From JAXGYX01 sp040772065 (GTDB lineage: Bacteria > Bacillota > Clostridia > Saccharofermentanales > Fastidiosipilaceae), in NCBI GenBank assembly GCA_040772065.1, contig JAXGYX010000001.1:62001-126000 (forward strand): 64,000 nucleotides of DNA, read 5' to 3'. The notes below the pieces were generated by a model. It searched no databases. It had not been told where the DNA came from and worked only from the letters and a program-made list of their open reading frames with translations. This document shows positions 6,228 through 16,376 of this stretch, piece after piece. A program made the position numbers and the translations under genes. The number at the start of each line of letters is the position of its first letter. The first letter of the stretch is position 1.

Positions 6228-9200
6228 CTGCCCGCAATCACATTAGAGAAAAAAACCTACTGCGGGAAAGCGGATCATCAACACTCGTTGGAAAATGGGT
6301 GTTATGAGCAAAAATTGATCTGCACACTTTCTGAGAACGAAGCCCATGTGCATACGCCTGACTGTTATACCCGGGAGAAGGTGTTGACCTGTGACTTGAC
6401 GGAGGAACCCGGTCATACGCATACCGATGCGTGCGTACAGACGGAGCTCGTTTTAATTTGTGAGGACACAAGTCCGGAGCATGAGCATTCCGAGGCGTGC
6501 TATCAAGAGACACAGACCTATGTATGCGGTCAGGAGGAGCACGAAGGGCACACCCATAATGATGCTTGCTATGAAACGGTGGATGTTCTGGTCTGCGAAT
6601 TGCCGGAGGAAGAAGCACATGTCCACACGACGGAGGATTGTTATGAGCAGGTGTTCGTTTGCGAGGAAGCTGAACACACACATACCCTGATTTGCTACTC
6701 TGATCAGAATGCCGATCTCGAAACAGCGGCCAAGTGGGAAAAACATTTAAAGAAAATTGGACTCACAGGCGACTGGGCGGAAGACGTTGTCGCTATTGCT
6801 AAGAGCCAGCTTGGTTATAGTGCAAGCGAAAAAAATTATACCGTGGTAGAAGATGAAGATGGCGCCGAAGTGAAAAAAGCTTATAGCCGGTACGGTGCTT
6901 GGTACGGTGATCCCTATGGAGACTGGAACGCGATGTTCGTGGACTTTTGTCTTCATTATGCAGATATCGATGAGATCCCGACAGACGCGGATTGTCAGCA
7001 TTGGGTAACAAAGCTTGAGGCAAACGAGCTGTGGGAGATGGCTTCCTCCTACGTACCCAAGCGAGGTGACATCGTATTTTTCGATATTTCTCAGACCGGA
7101 ACGGCTCAGCATGTAGGTATTGTTGAGGAATATGATAAGAGCGCACAGACGGTTCATACTATCGAAGGGGATAGCAACCACATGGTTGCCCGGCAGGAAT
7201 ATGGACTGAAGGACTCTTCTATTATGGGTTATATCAGCATGACCACAGCCATGCGAAAATATGCCCCCGACGTTAAGCTGAAGCATGTTGGCAACGACTA
7301 TACCGTGGTGGCTCGCGTTCCAAAAGAAGCGGGACTACCGGGGAACGTGGAACTTTCTGTTCGCGAGTTGACCGGTGAGGAGTATGAGGAGCACCGCCAA
7401 CAGGCTATGGATGCCATGGGTATTGGTGAGATCCATTTTGCCCGATTCTTTGATATCACCTTCCTTGTGGGTGGTGAGGAGGTAGAGCCCGCTGCCCCCA
7501 TCCAAATTGAGATCACTTACTTAAATAACGTCAGCTTAGAGGAGAATCAAGTTGGCGGCGTGGTTCACTTTGCCAGCACAGGCACAGAGGTGCTGGATGC
7601 GGATACCGAGCAAAATGGCAACGGTGAGACCTCCTTTACCTTTACGCAAAACAGCTTTTCCGTGACAGGCACCATCTTTGGAGCTGTTCCTCTTAGTAAT
7701 GGAGGACACCCACTGGGTCCGGTTACCGGAGTAGTGAGCGAAAAGGACATTCTTTTATATAATTTGGATGGATCCGGCGATACTATGATGCCTTTGGCAG
7801 GAGTGGTATATACCATTTGGCGAAAAAGCGATGGGGGAATAGTAGGGTCTTGGACAACCGGGAATAGTTTTTCTCTGAATATAGGTGAGTTGAATGATGG
7901 CGAATATATCATTCAGCAGACCGGCGTGCCCAGCGGTTATATGGTTTATCCCCAGACTAAAGAATTTACAGTGATAGACGGATTAGCTGAGCCAAATCTC
8001 GGTGTGTTTTATAATTATAAAGCGGGTCAAAAAGACTTCGAGTTAGACAAGACTGCTCAGGTAAAAGATTATATCAACCGGATTTATCAGGTGGATCTAA
8101 CAGCAAATTCAGGCCTCTATAAGTATAACGTTGAGAACCTAAACTTTTCTTTGGTAGTGGATCGCTCCAACTCTATGCTGTTTCCGGCAAAACTTAGTCA
8201 AGTGGGAAATGTAACTCTGCAAAAAGGCAGTAATAATAATAATAACCTTAATAGTGTGCTAACCGATAAGGAAGAGCTTTATTATGTGATTACAGACCCC
8301 GAGGGTGCGGCCACCTGCTATGCTGTTTGGTGGAACGAAGAAAAACAGTCTTGGTATTATCAGGATGGTGCTTTTTATGCCAAGGCACAGAAAGTTGGGG
8401 GTGATAATAATAACCTAGAGAGTGGCAACGAAGTGGTTTTCGGCGATGAAACGGCTGACTCTGGTCAGGTGAAAGGGACCAGTGGTTCTTTTCAAAATGA
8501 TGCACCTGCAAATGGGAACTTCTATGTCTATACCAACAGTGATCAATACAACAGGCTACACTATCTACGAGAAGCAGTAATGATATTGGCAAATTCTTTG
8601 GCTGCTTTAGATGACAGCGCTTCGTTATCGATTACACCCTTTGCGGCTGATGTAGGTACTTGTTACACTGCTGGCACTTTAGATTCAGCTGGTATCCAAG
8701 GAGTTAAAAATTATCTACTTAATCTTACTACTGAAGGTGGAACGAATCCCGGGCCGGCTTTATATAGTTTAATAGATCATGGACATATCAAACCTACTCA
8801 GAAGGATTATGTTGTTTTGATTACTGACGGTGCGCCGACTTCAACGGCTTATCGTGATAATGCTCTTGCTCAAGCGACAGCTGTAAAAGCAGTACCAGAT
8901 ACTACGCTATACACCGTGGGCCTTGCGACAGAATATGTAGAATGGGCAAAAGATCATCTACCGGTGATGGCTACAACTCCTGCGCATTACTATGCATCGG
9001 ATGACTCCTCTCAGCTTGCGAATTTTTTGATTGGTGAAATTCTCCATGGGCTTACGAAAAAAGAATTCTTGTCGACTGCCAGTACCATCAGGGATGTAAT
9101 CAGTGAAAGTTTTTATCCGGTGACGAGTGACGGCACAGCGCTTAGCAATGGTACAATTTTGCATCTTGACGGTAGCGTGTGTGAGAACCCATCGGAGCAT

Positions 9201-11141
9201 CAAGGGACAACGGATTACGCGACGGTAAAATATGACGAGGCTATTGGGTGGTATGTGGAATGGGAAAATCAGACACTTCCGGCCAAAAATTTAGGAGAGA
9301 TGTGGGAAGGTACCATCTATCTGAAGGCCAAGGAGGACTTTGTTGGTGGCAATGCTATTGATACCAATAAATCCGCAACTGTTACTTTGCTAGATCCCGA
9401 AGGAAATGAGGCAGCCAATCCCTTTGATCTACCCAGTCCAAATGTAAACGTAAGACTACTGCCTATGGACGCTTGGTCAGCGGAGTCTACCGTATTCCTG
9501 GGCGATGAGATTGACCCAGGTATCGATATCGATAAAAATGGTTTGACCGGTGTTTTGAAAGACTTCTACCAAAAGATGGCTTTCTCCAAGCTGGGTTCCT
9601 ATAAAGGTGGTATCTATCATAAAAATAATGTGGCTACTGCCGAGGGATTGACGGAAAGTGAATTTTCCCTAGGTTATGCACTTGGAGGGGATTTGACAAC
9701 AGCACAGTGGAAGGAACTGGCCGAAAATGGTGTAACTACAATTCCCTATACCTATGATGATGCTAGCAGCCATGGGCCAGTGGGCGAATTTACCTTGAAA
9801 ATCAGAAAGGTTGGTTCCAATTCTGATTTCAATAAGCACGAGACCCAGGATGTAGGGATTGCGGTGGAAAAATATTACTTGGATGTGACCTACGAGGCTT
9901 ACAGTTTATCAGAACGCAACTTGACAAACGAGCATATCGCTACTGATAAAAGCCCTGGTATCGAAGTAGGAAGCGAAGGAACCGGTACCACGCTAGAGGA
10001 TGGCGCAGGTACTATCCAGGTAGAAAATGAATACATAGTCAATGTGGTAGATGGGAAAATTAGCATAACTAAGAAGATTGATACAACGCTTGTTTCAGAT
10101 GAAGACCAGACCTTTGCGTTCACTTTATATAAGGTGACGGTGGATGCAGAAGGCAATGAACTTCGAGTCGAATATAGAACAGGCACAATCATGGTTCCGG
10201 CAGGCGCCACTGAGGGAACAATGACCACAGTTGACGGGGGAACACAAAATGACACGGCGGGAGTTCTTGCCTTTGAACATCTGCCGAGAGGTAGTTACCT
10301 GGTAGTGGAAAATAGCGCTGAACATTATCAGGTAGACAGTATCGAAGTTATATTAGGTGACGATGCCACGAACTGCTACTACGAAATTGGAGCCGATGGC
10401 ATAAGTGTTCTCTTCCATATAGGCCAAGATTCGAACGATTCGGATGTCATTGAATATGGACCTAATAGTGAAGGTAAAAAGACCACTTACAGTTGGGCAA
10501 ACCCTGATATTGGTGATATTACAAGTGAGAATGGACACAACTTCTCACGCGGTGTTGAAATCTTCACCAATACCATTACGACACACGAGGAGAAAGTTTA
10601 CGTTGAGAAAGAATGGGCTTCCGATACAGGAGACCACTCCAACGACACGGTTTATGTGGCGCTATGTGATTCAGAAGGAACTCCGATAATGTATGAGGGC
10701 GGTTTCGTCCATCTGGCCAAACTGGATGCGACAAACGAGTGGAAAGCTTCCTTTGTCGTCCATCTTCCCCATGGGACAGAACTCGAGGACATGAACTATA
10801 CCATCCGCGAGGTCTATGATATTGAAAATCAGGAGACGGCCGGATACCAAAAAGCGATCGTGGTGAATGACCTGGATGAAAATGGCCAGGAGAAAGTCGT
10901 ATATTATGGTGCGATAGCCGGGCCTGATGAAGCCGCTATTATCAACGGTGTAAGCTATCTGGTTCGCTATACCACTAAAACAGACGGAACCCTGGTCGTA
11001 AATAACCGGGGGGCCTATGAACTCCCACTTACCGGTGGAATCGGTACGAATATATTTAAAATCGGCGGGCTTGTACTCATAGTTGGCGGCCTGTTGTATG
11101 GAGTTTGGACAAGACGTAAGCGAGAAAGGAGGACAGAGTAG
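6228..11141 (+). pseudogene. 3' part of giant pilus tip adhesin (VWA/CnaB, LPLTG), IS-interrupted
   Basis: An open frame of 1637 codons continues exactly from codon 42 at 4618-4620; joined, the protein would have 1679 residues. In order: a Cys/His-rich repeat region (about 6250-6700) with several C..E.H.H...C units; a CHAP/NlpC-like domain (about 6770-7240) in which the expected WC.AMF cysteine is Asn (DWNAMF) while the His in AQHVGIV remains; a SpaA-type domain (7740-8010); a von Willebrand A domain with MIDAS DRSNS (about 8155) and ITDGAPTS; two or more CnaB-like domains (10040-11010); LPLTG at 11022-11036, a membrane helix and an RRKRERR tail. It resembles SpaC/RrgA-type tip adhesins. Without the signal peptide the remaining frame (first ATG 6288, no clear ribosome site) is unlikely to be secreted. 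Confidence 0.92.
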
Positions 11142-11193
11142 AGCAATCCTTTGTGCCGAATCATGTTTAATATAAATAACTGAAAGGAAATTA

Positions 11194-12870
11194 ATGACTA
11201 TGAAAAAAGTAAAAAAACTTGCAAGCCTTCTGATTGCGCTACTTATGGTTTTCGCTATGGCCTCTACCGCTTCTGCAGATGCCCCTACCGGTAGCATTAC
11301 CATAACTGATAGCTCTACAGTTTCCGTTGAGAAGAAGACATTCAACGCCTACAAAATCCTCGACCTGGAACTGGTCGGAACGGATGGCTACGTATACACC
11401 GTGCCGGACGCGATGAAGAGCTTCTATGCGAATTATTTTACAATTGATGCTACTGCTCCCGACTTCTCCGGGCAGGTGCGCGATAAGATCGCCACCATGA
11501 ATGATAATAGCGATGAGCTGTTTGCTTTTGCCAGCGCCGCCTTGTCAGCCGCGAAGACAGCGGGTATTACGCCCGGCTCCGCCACCGGCGCTGATGGCGC
11601 TAATAGCGTTACAATCGAGAATTTGCCTTTGGGCTACTATGTGGTAGAGGATGCAGGAACAGCGATACCGATTTCCGCCCTTATGCTTCAAAGTACTGAC
11701 CCGGATGTGGAGGTCGTCATCAAAGCCGACGAGCCCACCATCGAAAAAGAAATTGTTGAAAGCAATGGCACTTCCAGCAGTAACAACGCCGCGGTTGGAG
11801 ACCAAGTGGACTACAAGCTAGGTACCAAAGTGCCCAACATGGTCGGCTATACCAAGTACTACTTCGTGGTAAATGACACATTGTCCAAGGGACTTACTTT
11901 CAATAATGATGTCAAAATCATGATTGGCACGGCTACATTGGTTAACGGTACGGACTATGTGGTGACAACTTCTGACAATAGTGACGGTACAACCGGCATC
12001 AAAATCGTATTTAATAACTTTATTCAACATAAGAATAAGACATACCAAGATATCGTCATTACCTACTCCGCGACAGTCAATCAGCATGCTGTTATCGGTA
12101 TAAATCCCAACACCAATGAAGTTGATCTGACCTATTCTAATGATCCTAATGGATCTCAGGAAGGTGAGAATGAGCCAGAGCCGGGCGATGCTGCGGGTGA
12201 GACGCCAAAATCCAAGACCTACACATATGTAACCGGCTTAGAGCTCATCAAGGTTGATCCGGCTGGTAAGCCGCTGACCGGTGCGGTCTTCCAGATTGAA
12301 GGTAAGAAACTGAATCATGTGCTGGTGGAGACCGAGGTGTTCACTGAGGATGCTGGTGGCGAGTATTGGAAGCTAAAAGATGGTACCTATACCATGGAAG
12401 CTCCTGTGACGGACGAATCCGCGCCGGGCTATAACGCTGACAAGTACGAGAGTGTCACCACGAAATATAAGAAAACCAAAGACACTAATGTCGTGGAAAC
12501 CAGCTCAACGGTAAAAGCAACCGGAACGGTCGGTGCCGATGGTGTTCTTCGCTTCAACGGTTTGGCGGCCGGTGACTATACCATTACCGAGATCAAAGCA
12601 CCCGATGGCTATAATTTGCTGACGAATCCGATTAACGTCAAGATCACATGGGGTGCCCCCGCAACGGGTAAGACGGAGTGCACGTGGACTTTCGACGGTG
12701 CGGATCTCGTTGACCCCGGCATTGGTCAAATCACAATCGTGAACAAAGCCGGAGCTGAACTCCCCTCCACCGGCGGTGTCGGCACCACGATCTTCTACGT
12801 AGTCGGCGCCATTCTGGCGGTCGGCGCAGTGATTTTGTTGGTGACGAAGAAGAGAATGTCTGCGAAATAG
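11194..12870 (+). CDS. Major (backbone) pilin, LPSTG-anchored
   Basis: 558 residues. ATG 11194 follows AAAGGA; ATG 11200 is an alternative. A signal peptide ends near ASTASADA (about residue 28). The protein shows a SpaA/FimA-like N-domain, a likely linkage lysine in EVVIKADEP before the second domain, an isopeptide-forming domain (DTLSKGLTF), a C-terminal CnaB domain with E-box-like YTITEIKAPDGY, then LPSTG, a membrane helix and a KKRMSAK tail. Class C sortase polymerises such subunits through the lysine and LPxTG threonine. It lies 52 bp after the tip adhesin and upstream of the sortase, the usual order. Confidence 0.93.
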   Translation: MTMKKVKKLASLLIALLMVFAMASTASADAPTGSITITDSSTVSVEKKTFNAYKILDLELVGTDGYVYTVPDAMKSFYANYFTIDATAPDFSGQVRDKIATMNDNSDELFAFASAALSAAKTAGITPGSATGADGANSVTIENLPLGYYVVEDAGTAIPISALMLQSTDPDVEVVIKADEPTIEKEIVESNGTSSSNNAAVGDQVDYKLGTKVPNMVGYTKYYFVVNDTLSKGLTFNNDVKIMIGTATLVNGTDYVVTTSDNSDGTTGIKIVFNNFIQHKNKTYQDIVITYSATVNQHAVIGINPNTNEVDLTYSNDPNGSQEGENEPEPGDAAGETPKSKTYTYVTGLELIKVDPAGKPLTGAVFQIEGKKLNHVLVETEVFTEDAGGEYWKLKDGTYTMEAPVTDESAPGYNADKYESVTTKYKKTKDTNVVETSSTVKATGTVGADGVLRFNGLAAGDYTITEIKAPDGYNLLTNPINVKITWGAPATGKTECTWTFDGADLVDPGIGQITIVNKAGAELPSTGGVGTTIFYVVGAILAVGAVILLVTKKRMSAK

Positions 12871-12913
12871 GATTGATCGCAGGATAAATGTTTGATTCTT
12901 TGTGTCGTCCCTC

Positions 12914-12940
12914 GTGGCGGGAGCTTCGGCCTTCCGCCAC
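12914..12940 (+). promoter_or_regulatory. Strong UUCG-loop hairpin between pilin and sortase
   Basis: GTGGCGG (12914-12920) pairs with CCGCCAC (12934-12940), with an inner GC-TTCG-GC cap. No T-run follows, so it is not a standard terminator. In this position it could stabilise the pilin mRNA end, partly attenuate transcription, or set the ratio of abundant pilin to scarce sortase. Confidence 0.6.
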
Positions 12941-12958
12941 AATGGGGAAAAATAATAA

Positions 12959-12971
12959 CCGCAGGGGGCGG
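12959..12971 (+). promoter_or_regulatory. Sortase ribosome site displayed in a small hairpin loop
   Basis: CCGC (12959-12962) and GCGG (12968-12971) flank AGGGG, the Shine-Dalgarno sequence for ATG 12975. The site therefore sits in the loop of a four-pair GC stem. This could modulate sortase translation. The pairing is short and the regulatory effect is inferred. Confidence 0.4.
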
Positions 12972-12974
12972 CTC

Positions 12975-13787
12975 ATGAAGAAACATTTTTCAACGATTAT
13001 TTTATTACTGGTATTCTTCGTGGGCGTGTCCTTATTGTTATATCCAACGGTCAGCAACTGGTGGAATGGTCGGGTGCAGACCAGGATTATTCTGAATTAT
13101 GAAGATGCCGTCGCGGCGATGGATAAGAAAAATTACGATAGCGAGTTTGAAGCGGCGGATCATTATAATGCCGAGCTGCGGGTACTTGTGAACCCTCTGA
13201 TCGCATATGATAAACTGGTCGGATACGAGGATATTTTGAATGTCGATGGGAGTGGGGTTATCGGATACCTTACCATCGAACGGATCAATGTTGAGCTGCC
13301 ATTCTACCATGGGACGTCGGATGCGGTCCTCAATGTGGCGGTGGGTCATTTGGAGGGCACGTCCCTACCCGTAGGTGGTGAAGGGACCCATGCCGTGCTG
13401 TCTACCCATCGTGGGTTGCCCAGCGCCAAACTGTTTTCCAACCTGAATCAGCTGCAGGAGGGAGATACGTTTACCATTAAGGTGCTCAACCGTCTGCTGA
13501 CCTACGAGGTGGATCAGATTCGCATTGTATTGCCGGAGGAAGTGGATGATCTGGCCATAGAAGAGGGCAAAGATCAATGTACGCTGTTGACCTGTACACC
13601 TTATGGCATCAACACCCATCGCCTTCTGGTGCGGGGTAAGCGAATTGAGAACGCTGCCGGGACCGCGGCCAATATCACCATGGACGCACTGCAAATCGAG
13701 CCGTTCCTGATTGCGCCCATGATTGCCATACCAGTCTTGCTGATTCTTTTGCTGCTTCTTTTATTAAAAGGACGGCGCAGAAAATGA
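12975..13787 (+). CDS. Class C (pilin-polymerising) sortase
   Basis: 270 residues from ATG 12975; the longer frame from 12888 is rejected because AGGGGG lies just before 12975. An N-terminal membrane helix (about residues 5-24), the catalytic His in VLSTHRGLPSAKLF, the Cys in CTLLTCTPYG and the Arg in THRLLVRGKR are visible. A second C-terminal membrane helix (ILLLLLLLKGRRRK) is typical of class C. It should join major pilins into a fibre on the outer membrane face. I do not see the usual DPW/DPF lid motif in the N-terminal part, so the lid may be atypical. Confidence 0.92.
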   Translation: MKKHFSTIILLLVFFVGVSLLLYPTVSNWWNGRVQTRIILNYEDAVAAMDKKNYDSEFEAADHYNAELRVLVNPLIAYDKLVGYEDILNVDGSGVIGYLTIERINVELPFYHGTSDAVLNVAVGHLEGTSLPVGGEGTHAVLSTHRGLPSAKLFSNLNQLQEGDTFTIKVLNRLLTYEVDQIRIVLPEEVDDLAIEEGKDQCTLLTCTPYGINTHRLLVRGKRIENAAGTAANITMDALQIEPFLIAPMIAIPVLLILLLLLLLKGRRRK

Positions 13788-13801
13788 AGAGGAAGTGACC
13801 T

Positions 13802-14479
13802 ATGAAGCTAAAAAAATATGCAGTGACTTTTCTAACTGTGGCTATCCTGCTTTGCGCACTCAACGTGCCCGCCTTTGCTCATGAAGTGCCTGACTTGACC
13901 CAAGAAGGAACGATTTCGGCCACCATGCAATACCGGGGCAACGCAGTGTCCGGAGGAACGCTGACACTCTATCGGGTGGGTGATGTTCAGGAGGAAAATG
14001 GTAATTTTAATTTTATTCTGAACGCTGACTTTAGCGGAAGCGGCGCATCGCTTGCGAATTTTTCTTCGGCGGTACTGCCGGATACACTGGCACAGTACGC
14101 GGAAAAACAAAAGCTGGAGGGAATCACAAAGAGCATCGGCAGTGATGGCAAGGTGTCCTTCCAAAATCTTCTTCCCGGTCTGTACCTGATCATACAAAAC
14201 CAGGCTACACCGGGCTATAATAAGGTTGCGCCTTTTCTGGTCAGTCTTCCTTATATGGAGGCTGGAAGTTATGTGTATAACGTGGATGCCGGCCCCAAGG
14301 TAGAGCTGGAAAAGGAACCGGAAAAACCGGATAAACCGCCCATCGAACCGGAACCTTCCCTTCCGGTGACTGGACAGCTCAATTGGCCGATTCCGGTGCT
14401 GGTTGTTTTTGGCCTTTTCCTTTTTTCTGCCGGCTGGTCATTACGTTTCCGAAAGAAGGACACGGGTTATGAGGGCTAA
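13802..14479 (+). CDS. Minor pilin (basal/ancillary), LPVTG-anchored
   Basis: 225 residues. A signal peptide (LTVAILLCALNVPAFA, cleavage near residue 26), one CnaB/SpaB-like domain with GGTLTLYRVGDV and FQNLLPGLYLII, a proline/glutamate spacer (EKPDKPPIEPEPS), LPVTG, a membrane helix and a basic tail. A single-domain pilin with a proline-rich C-terminus is typical of the base subunit that links the fibre to the cell wall. ATG 13802 follows GAGGAAG. The 3' end overlaps the next sortase by 11 bases, implying translational coupling. Confidence 0.88.
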   Translation: MKLKKYAVTFLTVAILLCALNVPAFAHEVPDLTQEGTISATMQYRGNAVSGGTLTLYRVGDVQEENGNFNFILNADFSGSGASLANFSSAVLPDTLAQYAEKQKLEGITKSIGSDGKVSFQNLLPGLYLIIQNQATPGYNKVAPFLVSLPYMEAGSYVYNVDAGPKVELEKEPEKPDKPPIEPEPSLPVTGQLNWPIPVLVVFGLFLFSAGWSLRFRKKDTGYEG

Positions 14480-15080
14480 ACTGGGAACGGGATTGATGAT
14501 CTTAGGGACAGCGCTGATCTGTGTGGCGTTGTCCCTTTTTCTGTATAACCGCTGGGAAGACAATGCCGCCGGGGAAGCGGCCGCTGAAATACTCGGCCAA
14601 TTACAAAATGTTTTGGAGCAAGAGTCCGACACTCCCGTAGATCCGCGTGAAGAAACAGATTCCATACCGGACCCTTACGATAAAGAAATGACAGTGCAGA
14701 TGATCGATGGCTATGGTTATATCGGTTACCTCTCCATCCCCGAGCTGGGGTTGGAGTTGCCTGTCATGTCCGAATGGGATTACAGTAGATTGAAGATTGC
14801 GCCCTGCCGATATTCCGGTTCGACTAAATCTCACGACTTAGTCATCGCGGCCCACAATTATATCTATCACTTTGGTAGACTGAAGACGCTTAACATTGGT
14901 GACCCGGTGTTATTCAGGGATATGGATGACGTTCAGACGGTTTATAAAGTAACTGTAATAGAGATACTTGGCCCCACCAATGTATTGCCCATGATGGAAA
15001 GTGAACACGACTTGACCTTGTTCACCTGCACCATAGGTGGAGCGAGCCGGGTGACGGTGAGGTGTGACCTGGTGGAATAA
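14469..15080 (+). CDS. Second sortase, class B-like housekeeping/anchoring type
   Basis: 203 residues from ATG 14469, overlapping the minor pilin's end. One N-terminal membrane helix, the catalytic His in VIAAHNYIYHFGRL, the Cys in TLFTCTIGG and the Arg in ASRVTVRCDLV are present; there is no C-terminal helix. The GxxRVxVRC ending resembles class B-type sortases of Clostridia. Coupling to the minor pilin suggests that it attaches the finished pilus base to peptidoglycan, while the class C enzyme polymerises. The sub-class is inferred from motif shape only. Confidence 0.85.
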   Translation: MRAKLGTGLMILGTALICVALSLFLYNRWEDNAAGEAAAEILGQLQNVLEQESDTPVDPREETDSIPDPYDKEMTVQMIDGYGYIGYLSIPELGLELPVMSEWDYSRLKIAPCRYSGSTKSHDLVIAAHNYIYHFGRLKTLNIGDPVLFRDMDDVQTVYKVTVIEILGPTNVLPMMESEHDLTLFTCTIGGASRVTVRCDLVE

Positions 15081-15160
15081 GGATATCAACAATTCAATCC
15101 CCTAAAAATACTCGCTTGTAAATGTGTATCCATCAGTTGCAATCAAATGTTCATGTGTCG

Positions 15161-15211
15161 AACCGCCTGCCTGTCGTCTGTTTATCAGCGTTAGGTGGGC
15201 GGTTTTTTGTT
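15161..15211 (+). terminator. Rho-independent terminator of pilus operon
   Basis: AACCGCCTGCCT (15161-15172) pairs with AGGTGGGCGGTT across a 20-base loop and is followed by TTTTTGTTT. It lies 80 bases after the second sortase stop and ends the operon before the convergent araC-type gene. Confidence 0.8.
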
Positions 15212-15240
15212 TGACTAAATATACCGGGCCCAGCTTGAAT

Positions 15241-16131
15241 CTACGAACCGCGCTTTTTCATCCGATAATCTTTGGGTGACATCTTATATTGGCTTCTGAA
15301 TCTTTTTGAGAAGTAACTTGTGCTGTTAAATCCCACTTCATAACAAATATCCGCAATATTCTTTTCTGTGGTCGTCAGCAATTTAGACGCTTTTAATAAA
15401 CGGTAGTCATTTAGATACTCCACAGGCGTCATCTGAGATAATTCAGAAAAACATCTAAAGCATTCACTTTTGCTGATGTTGGCGGCGCCGGCGATATCTT
15501 GAATCGTGATTGGCTGTGCGTAGTTTTTATGAATATAATCCAGCATCTCCTTCATTCGTTTATTTCTGATCAGTATTTTGTTATCCGGTAAAGCAACAGT
15601 TTCCTTGGGGAATAAAGAAAATAAAAAACGCCATATTCCAATTAATTTTTCCAACATTAGAAGTTTATATGTTTCTTGTGTGTTTTCTGTGGAGTACATG
15701 ATCTTGAGGCGATCGATAATTTTGTATCCCTCCTTACTCAAGGGGTAGATCACCAATGCCTCCGGTTGCCGGGTGGTCAAAGGAAGTGTGAATTCCTCAC
15801 ATTGAATGCTCGTCAAAAGGGTGATGAGAAACTGAGGTAACAAGACGACGTTATAACTAACTGTACCTGCGGTCAGTTGTCTGGCCAGATGGATCGACTC
15901 CGGCGCAATATACATCGCGGCTCCCTTTTCTACAACATAGGTGACGCCGTTGATGAGGTATTCCACAGCTCCGCTAATCACATAATGTAATTCAAACTCC
16001 GGATGCCAGTGACTTGGGAATGTTCCGTCCGCGAAGGTGTCAAAGTGATCGACAAACTCTGTGACCGGAAACCTGTGATCGAGGTGTGTCAATTCTTCCA
16101 ACATCGGCGGATCTGAAGTTATTTTGTTCAT
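15241..16131 (-). CDS. AraC-family regulator with cupin sensor
   Basis: 296 residues. The N-terminal half is a cupin/AraC-binding fold (FPSHWHPEFELHYVISG, then GAAMYIAPESIHLA), and the C-terminal 100 residues carry two HTH motifs (ITIQDIAGAANISKSECFRCF and IADICYEVGFNSTSYFSKRF), ending in SPKDYRMKK. Such proteins sense a sugar or related ligand and activate neighbouring catabolic genes. It is divergent from the transporter gene at 16377 and shares a 245-bp promoter region with it, so it probably controls that cluster. The inducer is unknown. Confidence 0.92.
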   Translation of the reverse strand: MNKITSDPPMLEELTHLDHRFPVTEFVDHFDTFADGTFPSHWHPEFELHYVISGAVEYLINGVTYVVEKGAAMYIAPESIHLARQLTAGTVSYNVVLLPQFLITLLTSIQCEEFTLPLTTRQPEALVIYPLSKEGYKIIDRLKIMYSTENTQETYKLLMLEKLIGIWRFLFSLFPKETVALPDNKILIRNKRMKEMLDYIHKNYAQPITIQDIAGAANISKSECFRCFSELSQMTPVEYLNDYRLLKASKLLTTTEKNIADICYEVGFNSTSYFSKRFRSQYKMSPKDYRMKKRGS

Positions 16132-16376
16132 GAATGACTCCTTTCTTTCTCAATATTCCAAAGTCGTATGATTCACGCATAGCTTCTATCTTAATGATAG
16201 GTATATATAGGATTGAAAACCAGCACAAAAATGTCAGATGTTCGGGACGTTAATTATATCATTTGGCACAAAATCGACTGAAGAAATTCATCAAAAATAG
16301 TGAAATGAGTATAGAAGATTTGTTAGAAATTTTGGACGGTTATCTAACGGATACTCACTAATGGAAGGGGATCGCA
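16132..16376. promoter_or_regulatory. Divergent promoter region, araC-type gene / GPH transporter
   Basis: 245 bases between two divergent starts. On the minus side the regulator has a GAAAGAAAGGAG-like ribosome site just upstream of 16131; on the plus side GGAAGGGG precedes 16377. The middle is AT-rich (for example TTAATTATATCATTTGG near 16250). No promoter hexamers can be assigned with confidence, but control sites for both genes should be here. Confidence 0.55.
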
